Assembly (NCBI GenBank): GCA_025354885.1
Contig: JANXLY010000073.1
Location: 1 to 45,204 of the forward strand
DNA length: 45,204 nt
Source: Acidobacteriota bacterium
GTDB taxonomy: Bacteria > Acidobacteriota > Terriglobia > Bryobacterales > Bryobacteraceae
Direction of reading: 5' to 3'
A program made the translations under genes and the position numbers. The notes beneath the pieces were generated by a model. The model made no database searches. It had not been told where the DNA came from and saw only the letters and a list, made by a program, of their open reading frames with translations. Shown here one piece after another: positions 26,738 through 36,617 of the stretch (the first letter of the stretch is position 1; every line of letters begins with the position of its first letter).

Positions 26738-27598
26738 CTAATTCTTCTTGCTAACGCCCTTAGCTTTTTTCTCAAGATCGATTGCCTTGATCTTTTTTGC
26801 TTCGAGCGCCTTTGCTACCCAATCATCTGCTGTAGCAATGTCCCGCTTATAGTCATCCGCATTATCGGCCAGATCGGCGCGTTCGCGGATGAGCAAATTC
26901 AGATAAGCCATAGCGTCGTCGTAAACCTTATCTTTTTCAACAGCCTTGTCGAGGAACTTGATCCCCTCTTCAACCAGAGGCGCATAGTTGGCCTTGAGCT
27001 CTTCCCTGATCTTCTTGTCCTTGATCGGCCCAGGATCTTCTTGCTTCATCTTGGCGTTTTCGCGAGCCTGCTTGTACTTCGGATACCATTTGGACCAAGA
27101 GATGACACCAAGACTGTAATATGCTTTGGCGTTATCGGGGTCCATTTCAACGAGCTTTGCGTACCAAACCTTCGCATCATCCATCACTCGCAATTTGTCC
27201 TCAAGAGTCGGGAACGCATTGGCCTGGTTATAGCGCATGGATGCAATGGATTCAGTGGCGAGCTTGTTCTTCGGATCGCGCCGCAAGACCTCCATGAACT
27301 CATCTTCAGCCTGTTTCGCCATGGCTTTGTTTTCGGGCGAATCTGCACCCGGTATCCACTGGCTCATGTAGGAAGTGGCCAGATAGAGACGTGCCACCTC
27401 AAATGTTGGATCAGCGTCGATCGCTTCCTTAAATTTACGTGCAGCGGCATCGTACTTTGTTGCCTTGTACGCTTGCACGCCCTTATTCAGGGCGTCTCGG
27501 GCCTTCAATTTTTCACAACCGCTCGCGAAGGCAAGCAGCCCTAGAGTTGTCAGGGCCGTTGCGATTACTCGAGCATGGGGCTTTAGAACTTTGAACAT
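26738..27598 (-). CDS. TPR-repeat lipoprotein
   Basis: 286 residues. The N-terminal signal ends LAFASGC, a good lipobox, so the protein is lipid-anchored in the periplasm. TPR-like helix pairs follow, with the clearest at AYKATKYDAAARKFKEAIDA, and others around EFMEVLRRDPKNKLATES and WYAKLVEMDPDNAKAYYSLG. TPR proteins act as scaffolds. Its place at the end of a tonB-exbB-exbD-exbD string, 27 nt after exbD and just before the terminator, suggests a partner or assembly factor for that system. That role is inferred. Confidence 0.88.
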   Translation of the reverse strand: MFKVLKPHARVIATALTTLGLLAFASGCEKLKARDALNKGVQAYKATKYDAAARKFKEAIDADPTFEVARLYLATSYMSQWIPGADSPENKAMAKQAEDEFMEVLRRDPKNKLATESIASMRYNQANAFPTLEDKLRVMDDAKVWYAKLVEMDPDNAKAYYSLGVISWSKWYPKYKQARENAKMKQEDPGPIKDKKIREELKANYAPLVEEGIKFLDKAVEKDKVYDDAMAYLNLLIRERADLADNADDYKRDIATADDWVAKALEAKKIKAIDLEKKAKGVSKKN

Positions 27599-27625
27599 TT
27601 TGATTGTTGTCCTCCTCGCACCCGG

Positions 27626-28051
27626 CTATTCGCCGGCTTCCACCTTCTTGGTCATCAAACCAACCTGGTCGATGCCGACTCCCTTGGCGACGTCAATCAC
27701 CTTGGCTACGTCCTGATACTCCAGATCAGGATCGCCTTTAACAAAGCATACTCTCTCGGCGCGAGTCTTAAAAATGTCTTCGAGGCGCTTGCCAAGATTT
27801 TCGAAAATAATCGATTCCTGATTGATCTTCATGCTCTTGTCTTTCTCGATAATCACTACCACCGTCCGGTCATTCTCAGGCGGAGGAGGCTGATTTGGAG
27901 GAGGAGGCTGAGGCACTCGCGCTTCAAGACCTTTCGGAGTCAACGGAGTAATCACCATGAAAATAATGATCAGAACGAGTAGAACGTCGATCATCGGGGT
28001 CATGTTGATGTCGCAGGACATGCCCCCCTTGCCACCAGATGCCATTGCCAT
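27626..28051 (-). CDS. exbD: ExbD/TolR-family protein with proline-rich insert
   Basis: 141 residues. One membrane segment with the essential Asp (INMTPMIDVLLVLIIIFMVI) is followed by a Pro-rich stretch, PQPPPPNQPPPPENDR, then the periplasmic domain ending VGLMTKKVEAGE. ExbD and ExbB form the proton channel that powers TonB. ATG 28051 has AAGGAG 9 nt upstream. It is the second ExbD paralogue in the string; the insert differs from its neighbour, which suggests distinct or mixed complexes. Confidence 0.93.
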   Translation of the reverse strand: MAMASGGKGGMSCDINMTPMIDVLLVLIIIFMVITPLTPKGLEARVPQPPPPNQPPPPENDRTVVVIIEKDKSMKINQESIIFENLGKRLEDIFKTRAERVCFVKGDPDLEYQDVAKVIDVAKGVGIDQVGLMTKKVEAGE

Positions 28052-28079
28052 ATGCGGTGTCTCCTTCTTTCTCGTTCTC

Positions 28080-28517
28080 TTATTGCGCCGGCGCTGCGCC
28101 AGCGGCTGGAATCTGTTCGGTGATTAACCCTAACTGCTCAACACCGGCGTTTCGGATTTCATCAATTACCGTGACCACTCGCTCGTATTTTGCGCGGCGG
28201 TCTGCACTGATGTAAACCACTTTTTCCGGCTTGTTGGTCAACATGTCCTTGATCTTGGTGGGCATTTGATCCGGTGCCATTTTGGTGGTCCCCAGGAAAG
28301 TATCGCCGGCGCGCGTAACGCTCACCAGAATGGCGTCTTCCTTGTCGGCATCTTTCATTGCAATCGGATTGTTGGTTCTGACCTTCTCTACGCTGACGCC
28401 CTTTTGCAACATGGGCGTAATGACCATGAAAATGATAAGCATGACGAGCATAACGTCCACCATGGGCGTTACGTTAATGTCTGATACCGGGGGTGCTGCT
28501 TCTTTTCTTTTTGCCAT
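28080..28517 (-). CDS. exbD: ExbD/TolR-family protein
   Basis: 145 residues from ATG 28517 (MAKRKEAAPP), with AAGGG upstream. A GTG at 28550 extends the frame by 11 codons, but it lies at the base of a strong hairpin and is less likely. The membrane segment with proton-conducting Asp is INVTPMVDVMLVMLIIFMVI. The periplasmic domain includes VYISADRRAKYERV and LGLITEQIP. It lies between exbB and the second exbD. Confidence 0.94.
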   Translation of the reverse strand: MAKRKEAAPPVSDINVTPMVDVMLVMLIIFMVITPMLQKGVSVEKVRTNNPIAMKDADKEDAILVSVTRAGDTFLGTTKMAPDQMPTKIKDMLTNKPEKVVYISADRRAKYERVVTVIDEIRNAGVEQLGLITEQIPAAGAAPAQ

Positions 28518-28549
28518 GTCCGTTTTCCCTTCTCCATGCTCATTTCCCA

Positions 28550-28590
28550 CCTTCCTTCGGCTGGCGCAATATGGCCAGCCACAAGGAAGG
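28550..28590 (-). other. Strong intercistronic hairpin between exbB and exbD
   Basis: CCTTCCTT (28550-28557) pairs with AAGGAAGG (28583-28590), and GGCTGGC (28559-28565) with GCCAGCC (28574-28580), leaving a small bulge and an 8-nt loop. No T-run follows in the direction of transcription, so it is unlikely to terminate. It may protect or process the exbB message and set unequal ExbB:ExbD output. Confidence 0.75.
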
Positions 28591-28636
28591 AAAAACTCGC
28601 AAGGATTCGATTCTATTCGCCTTTCAACGCGGACAC

Positions 28637-29362
28637 TTAGGTGCGACGGGCAGCCTGTGAGCGCTTGATGAAGTAGTCGAGCAGTTCAGAGCTCGAGTTG
28701 TTCATCTCGATGTCAAACGATTCCACTTTATTGGTGAAATAGTTGTACATAACAACTGCCGGAATTGCCACGAAAAGGCCAAGAGCGGTTGTGACCAGCG
28801 CTTCTGAAATACCACCGGCGACGGCGCCGAGACCGGCAGCCTTCTCACTTGCGATACCCTTGAACGCGTTGATAATGCCGACGACGGTGCCGAACAGTCC
28901 AACGAAGGGGCCAGTGGAACCAATGGTCGCCAGACTGGAAACGCCGCGCTTCAGTTCTGCGTGGACAATTGCTTCGGCGCGCTCAAGCGCCCGTTTGGAG
29001 GCTTCAATTGTTTCGCCGGAAATTTCGCTACTCATCTGGTGAGCTTTGAATTCCTGGAGCCCGGCGACAACAACTTTGGCCAAATGCGATTTCTTGTAGC
29101 GATCGGCGATCTTGATGGCTTCATCAAGCTTGCCTTCGCGGAGTGCACCGGCAACTGCAGGTGCAAATTGGCGGCTTTGCGTCTTGGCGGCATTAAAGGC
29201 GATCATTCTGTCGATCATGACTCCGATCGACCATGCCGACATGATGAACAGAATTACAACAACTGCCTTTGCGAGGAAACCCATCTGGCTCCACATCGTA
29301 AGTACATCAAATCCGACTTCCTGCAATAAGAGGAAGCCCATGGATTGCATTGTGAGAAGCAT
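28637..29362 (-). CDS. exbB: ExbB/TolQ/MotA-family proton channel protein
   Basis: 241 residues. Three membrane segments are seen, near residues 30-50, 146-172 and 190-215, with the family core GSTGPFVGLFGTVVGIINAF and LVTTALGLFVAIPAVVMYNY. It forms the pentameric part of the proton channel with ExbD. ATG 29362 has AGGAG 8 nt upstream. A 76-nt gap separates it from tonB upstream, and the hairpin region lies between it and exbD downstream. Confidence 0.96.
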   Translation of the reverse strand: MLLTMQSMGFLLLQEVGFDVLTMWSQMGFLAKAVVVILFIMSAWSIGVMIDRMIAFNAAKTQSRQFAPAVAGALREGKLDEAIKIADRYKKSHLAKVVVAGLQEFKAHQMSSEISGETIEASKRALERAEAIVHAELKRGVSSLATIGSTGPFVGLFGTVVGIINAFKGIASEKAAGLGAVAGGISEALVTTALGLFVAIPAVVMYNYFTNKVESFDIEMNNSSSELLDYFIKRSQAARRT

Positions 29363-29438
29363 GCAAAATTCTCCTGCGAGTGTTTATTTGGTTTTGGGAA
29401 CTACTATTTCGACTTGTTTCAGCGCCGACATTTCGAGA

Positions 29439-30182
29439 TTACTGACTCAACGTGAAGTTCACGTCGATGGTGGTAATCACCTCAACGGGTTCCCCGTTAA
29501 GGAGCGTGGGTTGGTAAACCCACTGCCTGACCGCTTCGGTCGCCGCCTGCACTAGCAGAGGATGACCGGAGATCATGGTTAGGTTTTGGATCGTGCCATC
29601 TTTAGCGATGACGGCATTGAATTTGACTACGCCCGAAATTCTGGCTTGACGCGCAAGGGGCGGATAGGAAGGCTTGGGCTGCCGAACGAGTTTGGCACTC
29701 TGCACGTTTCCTCCGACGCGGATCGGAACGAGCGGTGGCTTCGGCTTCGGCGGATCTTCTTTCTTGGGAGGAGGAGGACCAGGGATGGAGTTGAGCAATC
29801 CGCCCATAACGCCACCTGGAACGCCACCGGGGATGCCTCCGGGAACGCCTCCGGACGCGCCTGACATGGGAAGCTCTTCTTCTCTGATCATGGCGATGTC
29901 TTTAGGAATGGTCTTGGGAGCCATCAAGACATTGGAATTGAATTGCTTGGGAACTACTTTCACCTTCACAGGTTGGGCTGGGGCCGGTGGCGGAGGTGGC
30001 GGAGGTGGAGGGGGTGGAGCCACCAGACTGCTGCCCAGAGCAGCTGTGCTGATTTGTTCATAATAAATCATGGGCAAAATGACCAGTACTGTCATTAGGC
30101 CTGTCTGCACCAGAAACGAGATCAGAACCGAACTGGCTCGCCTTGTCTGGCTATCATCCATCATTAAACTTTGCTCGAACAT
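29439..30182 (-). CDS. tonB: TonB energy transducer with 11-proline run
   Basis: 247 residues from ATG 30182, with GGAAAGG about 9 nt upstream; GTG 30212 gives a ten-residue extension. Layout: short cytoplasmic part with RR, one membrane segment (SVLISFLVQTGLMTVLVILP), eleven consecutive prolines, a Gly/Pro/Val spacer, a further PPPPKKEDPPKPKPP stretch, and the C-terminal TonB domain (PKPSYPPLARQARISGVVKF to INFTLSQ-type end, here VNFTLSQ). It is encoded upstream of exbB-exbD-exbD. It lies 65 nt after the secF stop with no visible terminator between. Confidence 0.93.
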   Translation of the reverse strand: MFEQSLMMDDSQTRRASSVLISFLVQTGLMTVLVILPMIYYEQISTAALGSSLVAPPPPPPPPPPPAPAQPVKVKVVPKQFNSNVLMAPKTIPKDIAMIREEELPMSGASGGVPGGIPGGVPGGVMGGLLNSIPGPPPPKKEDPPKPKPPLVPIRVGGNVQSAKLVRQPKPSYPPLARQARISGVVKFNAVIAKDGTIQNLTMISGHPLLVQAATEAVRQWVYQPTLLNGEPVEVITTIDVNFTLSQ

Positions 30183-30247
30183 CCCTTTAGCCCTTTCCCT
30201 AATTCTAGACACCAGCCCCGTGACTGAAGTTCCAGAAGCGTAAAGCT

Positions 30248-31453
30248 TTATTTAGCAGCGATTTTCTTCGCAGCATTTCCTACGGTTGGAGCTCCGCCGC
30301 TCTTCTGATTGTCCCCGCGCTTCTTCATGAAGTCCTGCCAGAACACCAAAATCGGGCTCGCCACAAAAATCGACGAATAGGTTCCAACAAGAATACCTAC
30401 TGTCAGAGCGAATGCAAAGCCATTCAGCACCTGACCACCAAACAACCATAGCGAGATTGCAGTGAGGAGAGTGAGACCTGAAGTCATGATCGTTCTGCTC
30501 AACGTTTCGTTGATGCTTCGATTCACAATTTCGGTCATATCTCCCTTGCGCCCACGCTGTAAATTTTCACGAATCCGGTCGAAGACCACAATCGTGTCAT
30601 TCATCGAGTAACCAACTAATGTAAGGAGTGCGGCAATCACTGTCAAGGAAATCTCCTTGTGAAAGAGAGAAAAAAGTCCTATTGTGATGATCGTGTCGTG
30701 AAAAACCGCGATCACTGCGGCAAAACCGTAGACGAACTCAAAGCGAAGACCCACATAAATCAACATACCGGCCAGTGCGTAAAGTGTTGCCAGCAGAGCT
30801 TTGGTGCGCAATTCGCTGCCGACCCTTGGGCCGACCACTTCCGTGTTTCGGACAAGGTACTTGCCGAGGTAAGACTCCTGCTTGATCACAGTTAAAATTT
30901 GAGGCGTGACACCAGGAACCTTTCCCAATTCGTCAAGGTTGCCAAGCATGCCACCTTTCTGCTTGTCGCGGAAGCTAAGCATTTCGGTGACGAGTTTTCT
31001 CAAATCGTCGTCGGCGATGAACACACCGCCGCGCTGGAAGGGCAAATTCAGCCTTTCGTAGACCCGTGCCGCCGCTGCGCCAGTAAAGTTCAACTTATCA
31101 GGCGTTGAGCCAAAAACGCTGGCTAGCGTGTCCTCAATGGCCTGACGCGTCGATTGCAATTCGCGCTCGTTGCGAATCTCCGTCTGGATCATCAGTTCGT
31201 TGGTGCCTTGAACGGCTACGACTGAAATTTCTCCAGGAATCTTCTTGCTGAGTGCGGATCGAACTGATTCTTCACTCGGCTTCTCGGAGAACTTCACATA
31301 GAGCAAAGTTCCACCTTTGAAATCGATGCCGTAGCGGGGACCGCCTTCGATCACCAAACTGACGAGACCTGCGACTGTAAGTAGAAGCGAAAGACCAATC
31401 AAGGGCCATTTGTTGCCCATGAAGTCAAAATTTGTATCGCGAAAAATCTGCAT
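30248..31453 (-). CDS. secF: Protein translocase subunit SecF
   Basis: 401 residues, longer than the roughly 320 of E. coli, mainly through a larger periplasmic domain and a charged C-terminal tail. The first segment is followed by YGIDFKGGTLLYV, the SecF/SecD signature. Five further segments follow, with VGYSMNDTIVVFDRIRENL as the most conserved cytoplasmic loop. With SecD it uses proton-motive force to complete secretion through SecYEG. It follows secD after a 119-nt gap, which contains a run of eight A's on the coding strand but no clean terminator. Confidence 0.97.
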   Translation of the reverse strand: MQIFRDTNFDFMGNKWPLIGLSLLLTVAGLVSLVIEGGPRYGIDFKGGTLLYVKFSEKPSEESVRSALSKKIPGEISVVAVQGTNELMIQTEIRNERELQSTRQAIEDTLASVFGSTPDKLNFTGAAAARVYERLNLPFQRGGVFIADDDLRKLVTEMLSFRDKQKGGMLGNLDELGKVPGVTPQILTVIKQESYLGKYLVRNTEVVGPRVGSELRTKALLATLYALAGMLIYVGLRFEFVYGFAAVIAVFHDTIITIGLFSLFHKEISLTVIAALLTLVGYSMNDTIVVFDRIRENLQRGRKGDMTEIVNRSINETLSRTIMTSGLTLLTAISLWLFGGQVLNGFAFALTVGILVGTYSSIFVASPILVFWQDFMKKRGDNQKSGGAPTVGNAAKKIAAK

Positions 31454-31572
31454 GCTGCCTTAATCCGGCTTGTGCCCAAAATGGGTCAGGCACTAGCCTA
31501 TCCTTTCTGAATCCCGCCGGAACGTTTTTTTTACGCTCAACAGCGAAAAGAATTGAAAATTCTTGCGCCAAG

Positions 31573-33183
31573 CTAGATGCTCAGCGTGGTTACCTTTTTG
31601 TTGCCGCTCATTTCCCACTCGAAAATCACCTTCGAGACGAATACAGCGGTGAAAACGTTGGCAAGCAAGCCAATGATCAGCGTTACCGCAAACCCCTTGA
31701 CGTTGGTTGTGCCGAAGATGAAGAGAAATGCGCTCGAAACGACTGCTGTCACGTGCGTATCGATGATCGTCAGAAAAGCACGGGCGAAACCACTATCAAT
31801 TGCTGCCCGAACTGCCTTGCCACCACGAAGCTCTTCACGGATTCGCTCAAAAATCAGTACATTTGAGTCCACTGCCATGCCGATCGTGAGGACGATGCCG
31901 GCAATGCCTGGCAGGGTAAGCGTGGCGCCAAAGAAGGCGAGGATTGCGATTAGAATGATCGCATTCAAAATCAGTGCGACTGTGGCATTGATGCCGGATT
32001 TCTTGTAGTAAACGAGCATTACGAAGACTACAGCAACCAGGCCGACGAGTCCGCTGATCAGTCCTTCACGAATGGAATCGGCACCGAGTGACGGTCCGAC
32101 TGTACGCTCTTCAAGGTAAATGACGCTCGCTGGCAGCGAACCGGCGCGGAGGACCAGTGCCAGATCGTTTGCTTCCTGCTGCGTGGCGGCACCGGTAATC
32201 TGGCCGTTGTCGGAGATCTTGTTCTGAATGGTTGGAGCGCTACGGACTTGGCCATCCAGCACAATCGCCAGCCTCTTGTTAATATTGGCCTCGGTGAAAC
32301 GGCCAAAGCGCCCTGCAGCGTCTTGGCTGAGCACAAAAGTGGTAACCCATCCATTGTTCATGCTGTCTTGGGAAGCGCGGGAATCACGCAGATCGCGACC
32401 TGTAATCACTGGGGCGCGCTTCAGCAAGAACCAGCTCTCCTGTGTCCCCATCCCTCGAACGGGCTTGGTTCCAGCGGGCAGAATTCCGTTGAATTGGCTC
32501 AACATCTGGTCGCGAGAAGCAAAGGGGCCTTCCTGCACTTCATAAAGCTCGAGCAAGGCGGCGGTTTGGAGAATTTGTTTGATGCGGGCAGGATCGTCAA
32601 CGCCAGGCATCTGGATTAAAATTTCAGGTTCGGTTTCGGCGGCACCACGCTGCTGAACACTTGCATCCACCAGGCCAAGGCCGTCGATGCGGCTTTCGAT
32701 GGTACGAATTGAGCTGGCCACTGTCTTCTTGCGAAGATCGAGTGCTGAAGTGGGTTTCAGCGTCATCCTGTAATCGGTGCCTGAGGTGCTCGTCACATTC
32801 CAGTCTGGAAAGCGCTCGTTGACCAAACGCCTGAAGTCGCCTGTCTTGGCAATGGGGATCCCTTTGCCGACGATTTCGATCTTGCTCGCATCCTCGATCG
32901 TGCCTGGCTCGTTACGGTCGAATGTGACGTAATCGATGTTCGCCGTCTTCATTTCAGTCTTCAGACGGTCGATCAGCTGGTCTGCTTCTGCCTTGAAGGC
33001 ATCTTGCACCTGGACCTGCAACACGAGTTGGCTGCCGCCTTTCAGGTCGAGCCCCAGCTTGATGTTCTTGTTGAAGTTGTCTAGCAACTCCTTTTGATTC
33101 TTTGGAATCCCGACGATGCCGTAGAGGCACACCAAGGTAACGCCAATAATTGACGCAATCTTGATCCACAAACTTCTATCCAT
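31573..33183 (-). CDS. secD: Protein translocase subunit SecD
   Basis: 536 residues. The N-terminal segment is followed by LGLDLKGGSQLVLQV. A large periplasmic P1 region is present (SSIRTIESRIDGLGLVDASVQQ, EILIQMPGVDDPARI). The C-terminal set of five segments contains GIVLTIGMAVDSNVLIFERI, with the key Asp. It partners SecF. The gene order tgt-yajC-secD-secF is widespread in bacteria and supports the call. Confidence 0.98.
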   Translation of the reverse strand: MDRSLWIKIASIIGVTLVCLYGIVGIPKNQKELLDNFNKNIKLGLDLKGGSQLVLQVQVQDAFKAEADQLIDRLKTEMKTANIDYVTFDRNEPGTIEDASKIEIVGKGIPIAKTGDFRRLVNERFPDWNVTSTSGTDYRMTLKPTSALDLRKKTVASSIRTIESRIDGLGLVDASVQQRGAAETEPEILIQMPGVDDPARIKQILQTAALLELYEVQEGPFASRDQMLSQFNGILPAGTKPVRGMGTQESWFLLKRAPVITGRDLRDSRASQDSMNNGWVTTFVLSQDAAGRFGRFTEANINKRLAIVLDGQVRSAPTIQNKISDNGQITGAATQQEANDLALVLRAGSLPASVIYLEERTVGPSLGADSIREGLISGLVGLVAVVFVMLVYYKKSGINATVALILNAIILIAILAFFGATLTLPGIAGIVLTIGMAVDSNVLIFERIREELRGGKAVRAAIDSGFARAFLTIIDTHVTAVVSSAFLFIFGTTNVKGFAVTLIIGLLANVFTAVFVSKVIFEWEMSGNKKVTTLSI

Positions 33184-33240
33184 TACGAAACCTTCCTGCT
33201 TGAATTCCCGCCCGCTCGGCCTGATCAGGCTCCGGCGAGA

Positions 33241-33555
33241 CTACTTTGCGCCTTCCGGCGAAATCACACTGGCAACACTTTGCCGTGCAAACCGAAGCTT
33301 GACTGCGTCGGGTTTGACACGGATGACGAGACTCTGATCCTCGTCATTTATCGAAATAATCGTTCCGATGATACCCCCGTTGGTCACCACCTCATCCCCG
33401 TTTTTCAAGTTGGCGAGCATATCCTTGGTCTGTTTTCTCTGCCGCTGCGCGGGCAGCAACACAAGAAAATACATAATGCCGAACATTGCCACGATGGGCA
33501 AAAATCCGAGCAGCTGGCTTGGGATGGCCTGCAAAATCAGGGCGGGCAGTATCAC
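33241..33555 (-). CDS. yajC: Preprotein translocase subunit YajC
   Basis: 104 residues with one membrane segment (FLPIVAMFGIMYFLVLLPAQ) followed by a cytoplasmic domain, with QRQRKQTKDMLANLKNGDEV and TNGGIIGTI, as in all YajC. It associates with SecDF. It sits between tgt (51 nt) and secD (57 nt). The latter gap holds a 12-bp palindrome, GCCTGATCAGGC, of unknown meaning. Confidence 0.95.
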   Translation of the reverse strand: MILPALILQAIPSQLLGFLPIVAMFGIMYFLVLLPAQRQRKQTKDMLANLKNGDEVVTNGGIIGTIISINDEDQSLVIRVKPDAVKLRFARQSVASVISPEGAK

Positions 33556-33606
33556 GTTTTATGTTCCGGGGTCTTCCTAGAAGATTCTACAGTCTTTTGG
33601 ACTATC

Positions 33607-34875
<1,269 letters not shown>

Positions 34876-34900
34876 CTAGACTGGAAGACTAAATCATTTT

Positions 34901-36301
34901 ATGGCCCTAAGCCTTTTCAACACCCTTTCCCTCAAAGTAGAGCCATTCACGCCATCCGATGGCAATACGGTTCGAATGTATTCTTGCGGCCCAACGGTCT
35001 ACAATTACGCGCACATTGGGAATCTGCGTACTTTTACTTTCAATGACACACTCCGCCGATGGTTGCGCTATCGCGGATTTGTGCTCAACCATGTCATGAA
35101 CATCACAGATGTCGAGGACAAGATCATCCGGAAGTCCATGGAACTGGGCATCCCCATGGGCGAATACACCAGCAAGTACGAGAAGTACTTTCTCGAAGAT
35201 ATGGCAACGATGCGGTTCGAGAAACCGGAACAGATCGTACGGGCGACAGAGCACATCCACGAGATGGTCGATCTGATCGAAACGCTTCAGAGCAAAGGCT
35301 TCACATACGACTCAGACGGGAGTGTGTACTACCGGATCAGCAAATTCGCCGAATACGGAAAACTCTCGCATCATGATTTTTCAGGTATTCAAGCCGGTGC
35401 CCGTGTCGACAACGACGAGTACGAAAAAGATAATGCTCGCGACTTTGTCCTCTGGAAAGCCCGCAAAGGAGAAGAGCCCTACTGGGATGCACCTTTTGGA
35501 GCAGGCCGTCCGGGGTGGCACATTGAATGCTCGGCAATGGCAATGAAGTATCTGGGGGATACGCTCGACATCCACACCGGTGGAGTCGATCTGGCATTCC
35601 CTCACCACGAGAATGAAATCGCCCAGTCCGAGGCGGCGTCTGGAAAGCCTTTTGCGCGTTTCTGGGTCCACTGCGAACACCTGCACGTAGACATGCAGAA
35701 GATGTCAAAGAGCATCGGAAACATTTTCACCCTTCGAGATTTGGTTGAACTGGGGCATACTCCAGAAGCCTTGCGCCTGTTGCTCATGAGCGTCCCCTAC
35801 AGGAAAAAGCTGAACTTCACTCTCGATTCGCTCAAGGGTTCGCAGACCTCGATCGATCGCTTGCGCAATTACAAATTGCGCCTTGAGACCGCCAAGCTTG
35901 AGGAGGGCACTAATGAAGAGATTTCAAAGCTCTGCGACCTGGCACTTGAAAAATTCGAAGCTTCGATGGACGACGACCTCAACACGGCAGAAGCTCTCGC
36001 TGCGATCTTCGAATTCGTTCGTGAAACAAACAGCCTTCTCGATGAGGACCGATTTCTCGAAGGGAATCGTGCTCCCGCTCTAGAACTCCTCGCACGCTTC
36101 GACTCCGTGTTCGATATCCTCAAACTCACTGAAGTTGAGGGCAAGCTCGGAGATGACGCGATTGAAGCTCTGATTGCCGAGCGCAGTTCCGCAAAGAAAA
36201 CGAAGCAGTTCGCCAGGGCCGATGAAATTCGGAACCAGCTTCTCGATGCTGGCATCATTCTCGAAGACACCAAGGACGGCGTCCGCTGGAAGCGGAAGTA
36301 G
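34901..36301 (+). CDS. cysS: Cysteinyl-tRNA synthetase
   Basis: 466 residues, normal length. Zinc ligand Cys29 lies in [16 protein letters not shown], which also holds the HIGH motif (HIGN). The other ligands are in [10 protein letters not shown] and [18 protein letters not shown] is intact. The C-terminal helical anticodon region ends [19 protein letters not shown]. No Shine-Dalgarno is seen before ATG 34901 (TCATTTT), so a leaderless or weakly initiated message is possible. It is divergent from tgt with 61 nt between starts. Confidence 0.98.
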   Translation: MALSLFNTLSLKVEPFTPSDGNTVRMYSCGPTVYNYAHIGNLRTFTFNDTLRRWLRYRGFVLNHVMNITDVEDKIIRKSMELGIPMGEYTSKYEKYFLEDMATMRFEKPEQIVRATEHIHEMVDLIETLQSKGFTYDSDGSVYYRISKFAEYGKLSHHDFSGIQAGARVDNDEYEKDNARDFVLWKARKGEEPYWDAPFGAGRPGWHIECSAMAMKYLGDTLDIHTGGVDLAFPHHENEIAQSEAASGKPFARFWVHCEHLHVDMQKMSKSIGNIFTLRDLVELGHTPEALRLLLMSVPYRKKLNFTLDSLKGSQTSIDRLRNYKLRLETAKLEEGTNEEISKLCDLALEKFEASMDDDLNTAEALAAIFEFVRETNSLLDEDRFLEGNRAPALELLARFDSVFDILKLTEVEGKLGDDAIEALIAERSSAKKTKQFARADEIRNQLLDAGIILEDTKDGVRWKRK

Positions 36302-36304
36302 CAC

Positions 36305-36598
36305 TCAAAACGAGAGAAGCCTCAATTGAATGCCAATGAGTATCGCGCCAAACATTCCGTATCCCATGACCGCGCCCCAACCCCAGGTACTGTTGACCGT
36401 GCGGTTCGCGTGCAAACCCAGGTGCGCAACCAGAATCAGCATCGCAGCTGCTACGAGCAACAGGCAGATGTCCAGCACCCCGCAGAGCCGGAACGCGCCA
36501 GTCCAACGCAGGATGGCCACCAACAGCGAAGCTCCCGAAACCAGTATTTGCGCCCAAACCGGCGCTTTCCGATTCAAAAATCCGCGCACAGAAAGCAT
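36305..36598 (-). CDS. Small membrane protein, unrecognised
   Basis: 97 residues from ATG 36598, with three hydrophobic segments (around WAQILVSGASLLVAILRW, VLDICLLLVAAAMLILVAHL and AVMGYGMFGAILIGI). A longer frame starts at 36697, but it would overlap the trans-sulfuration enzyme on the other strand. Its stop is 3 nt from the convergent cysS stop. Codon use and hydrophobicity support a real gene, but no homologue is recognised. Confidence 0.5.
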   Translation of the reverse strand: MLSVRGFLNRKAPVWAQILVSGASLLVAILRWTGAFRLCGVLDICLLLVAAAMLILVAHLGLHANRTVNSTWGWGAVMGYGMFGAILIGIQLRLLSF

Positions 36599-36617
36599 CC
36601 ACTGCGAGTAATCAGCA

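Noticed and set aside
26591..27544. A 317-codon open frame on the plus strand, rich in hydrophobic residues
   Set aside because: It is antisense to the TPR lipoprotein and reads through that operon's terminator hairpin, so it is not credible as a gene.
33184..33240. A 12-bp palindrome between yajC and secD
   Set aside because: A single short palindrome with no known factor and no second copy seen; noted only in the yajC entry.
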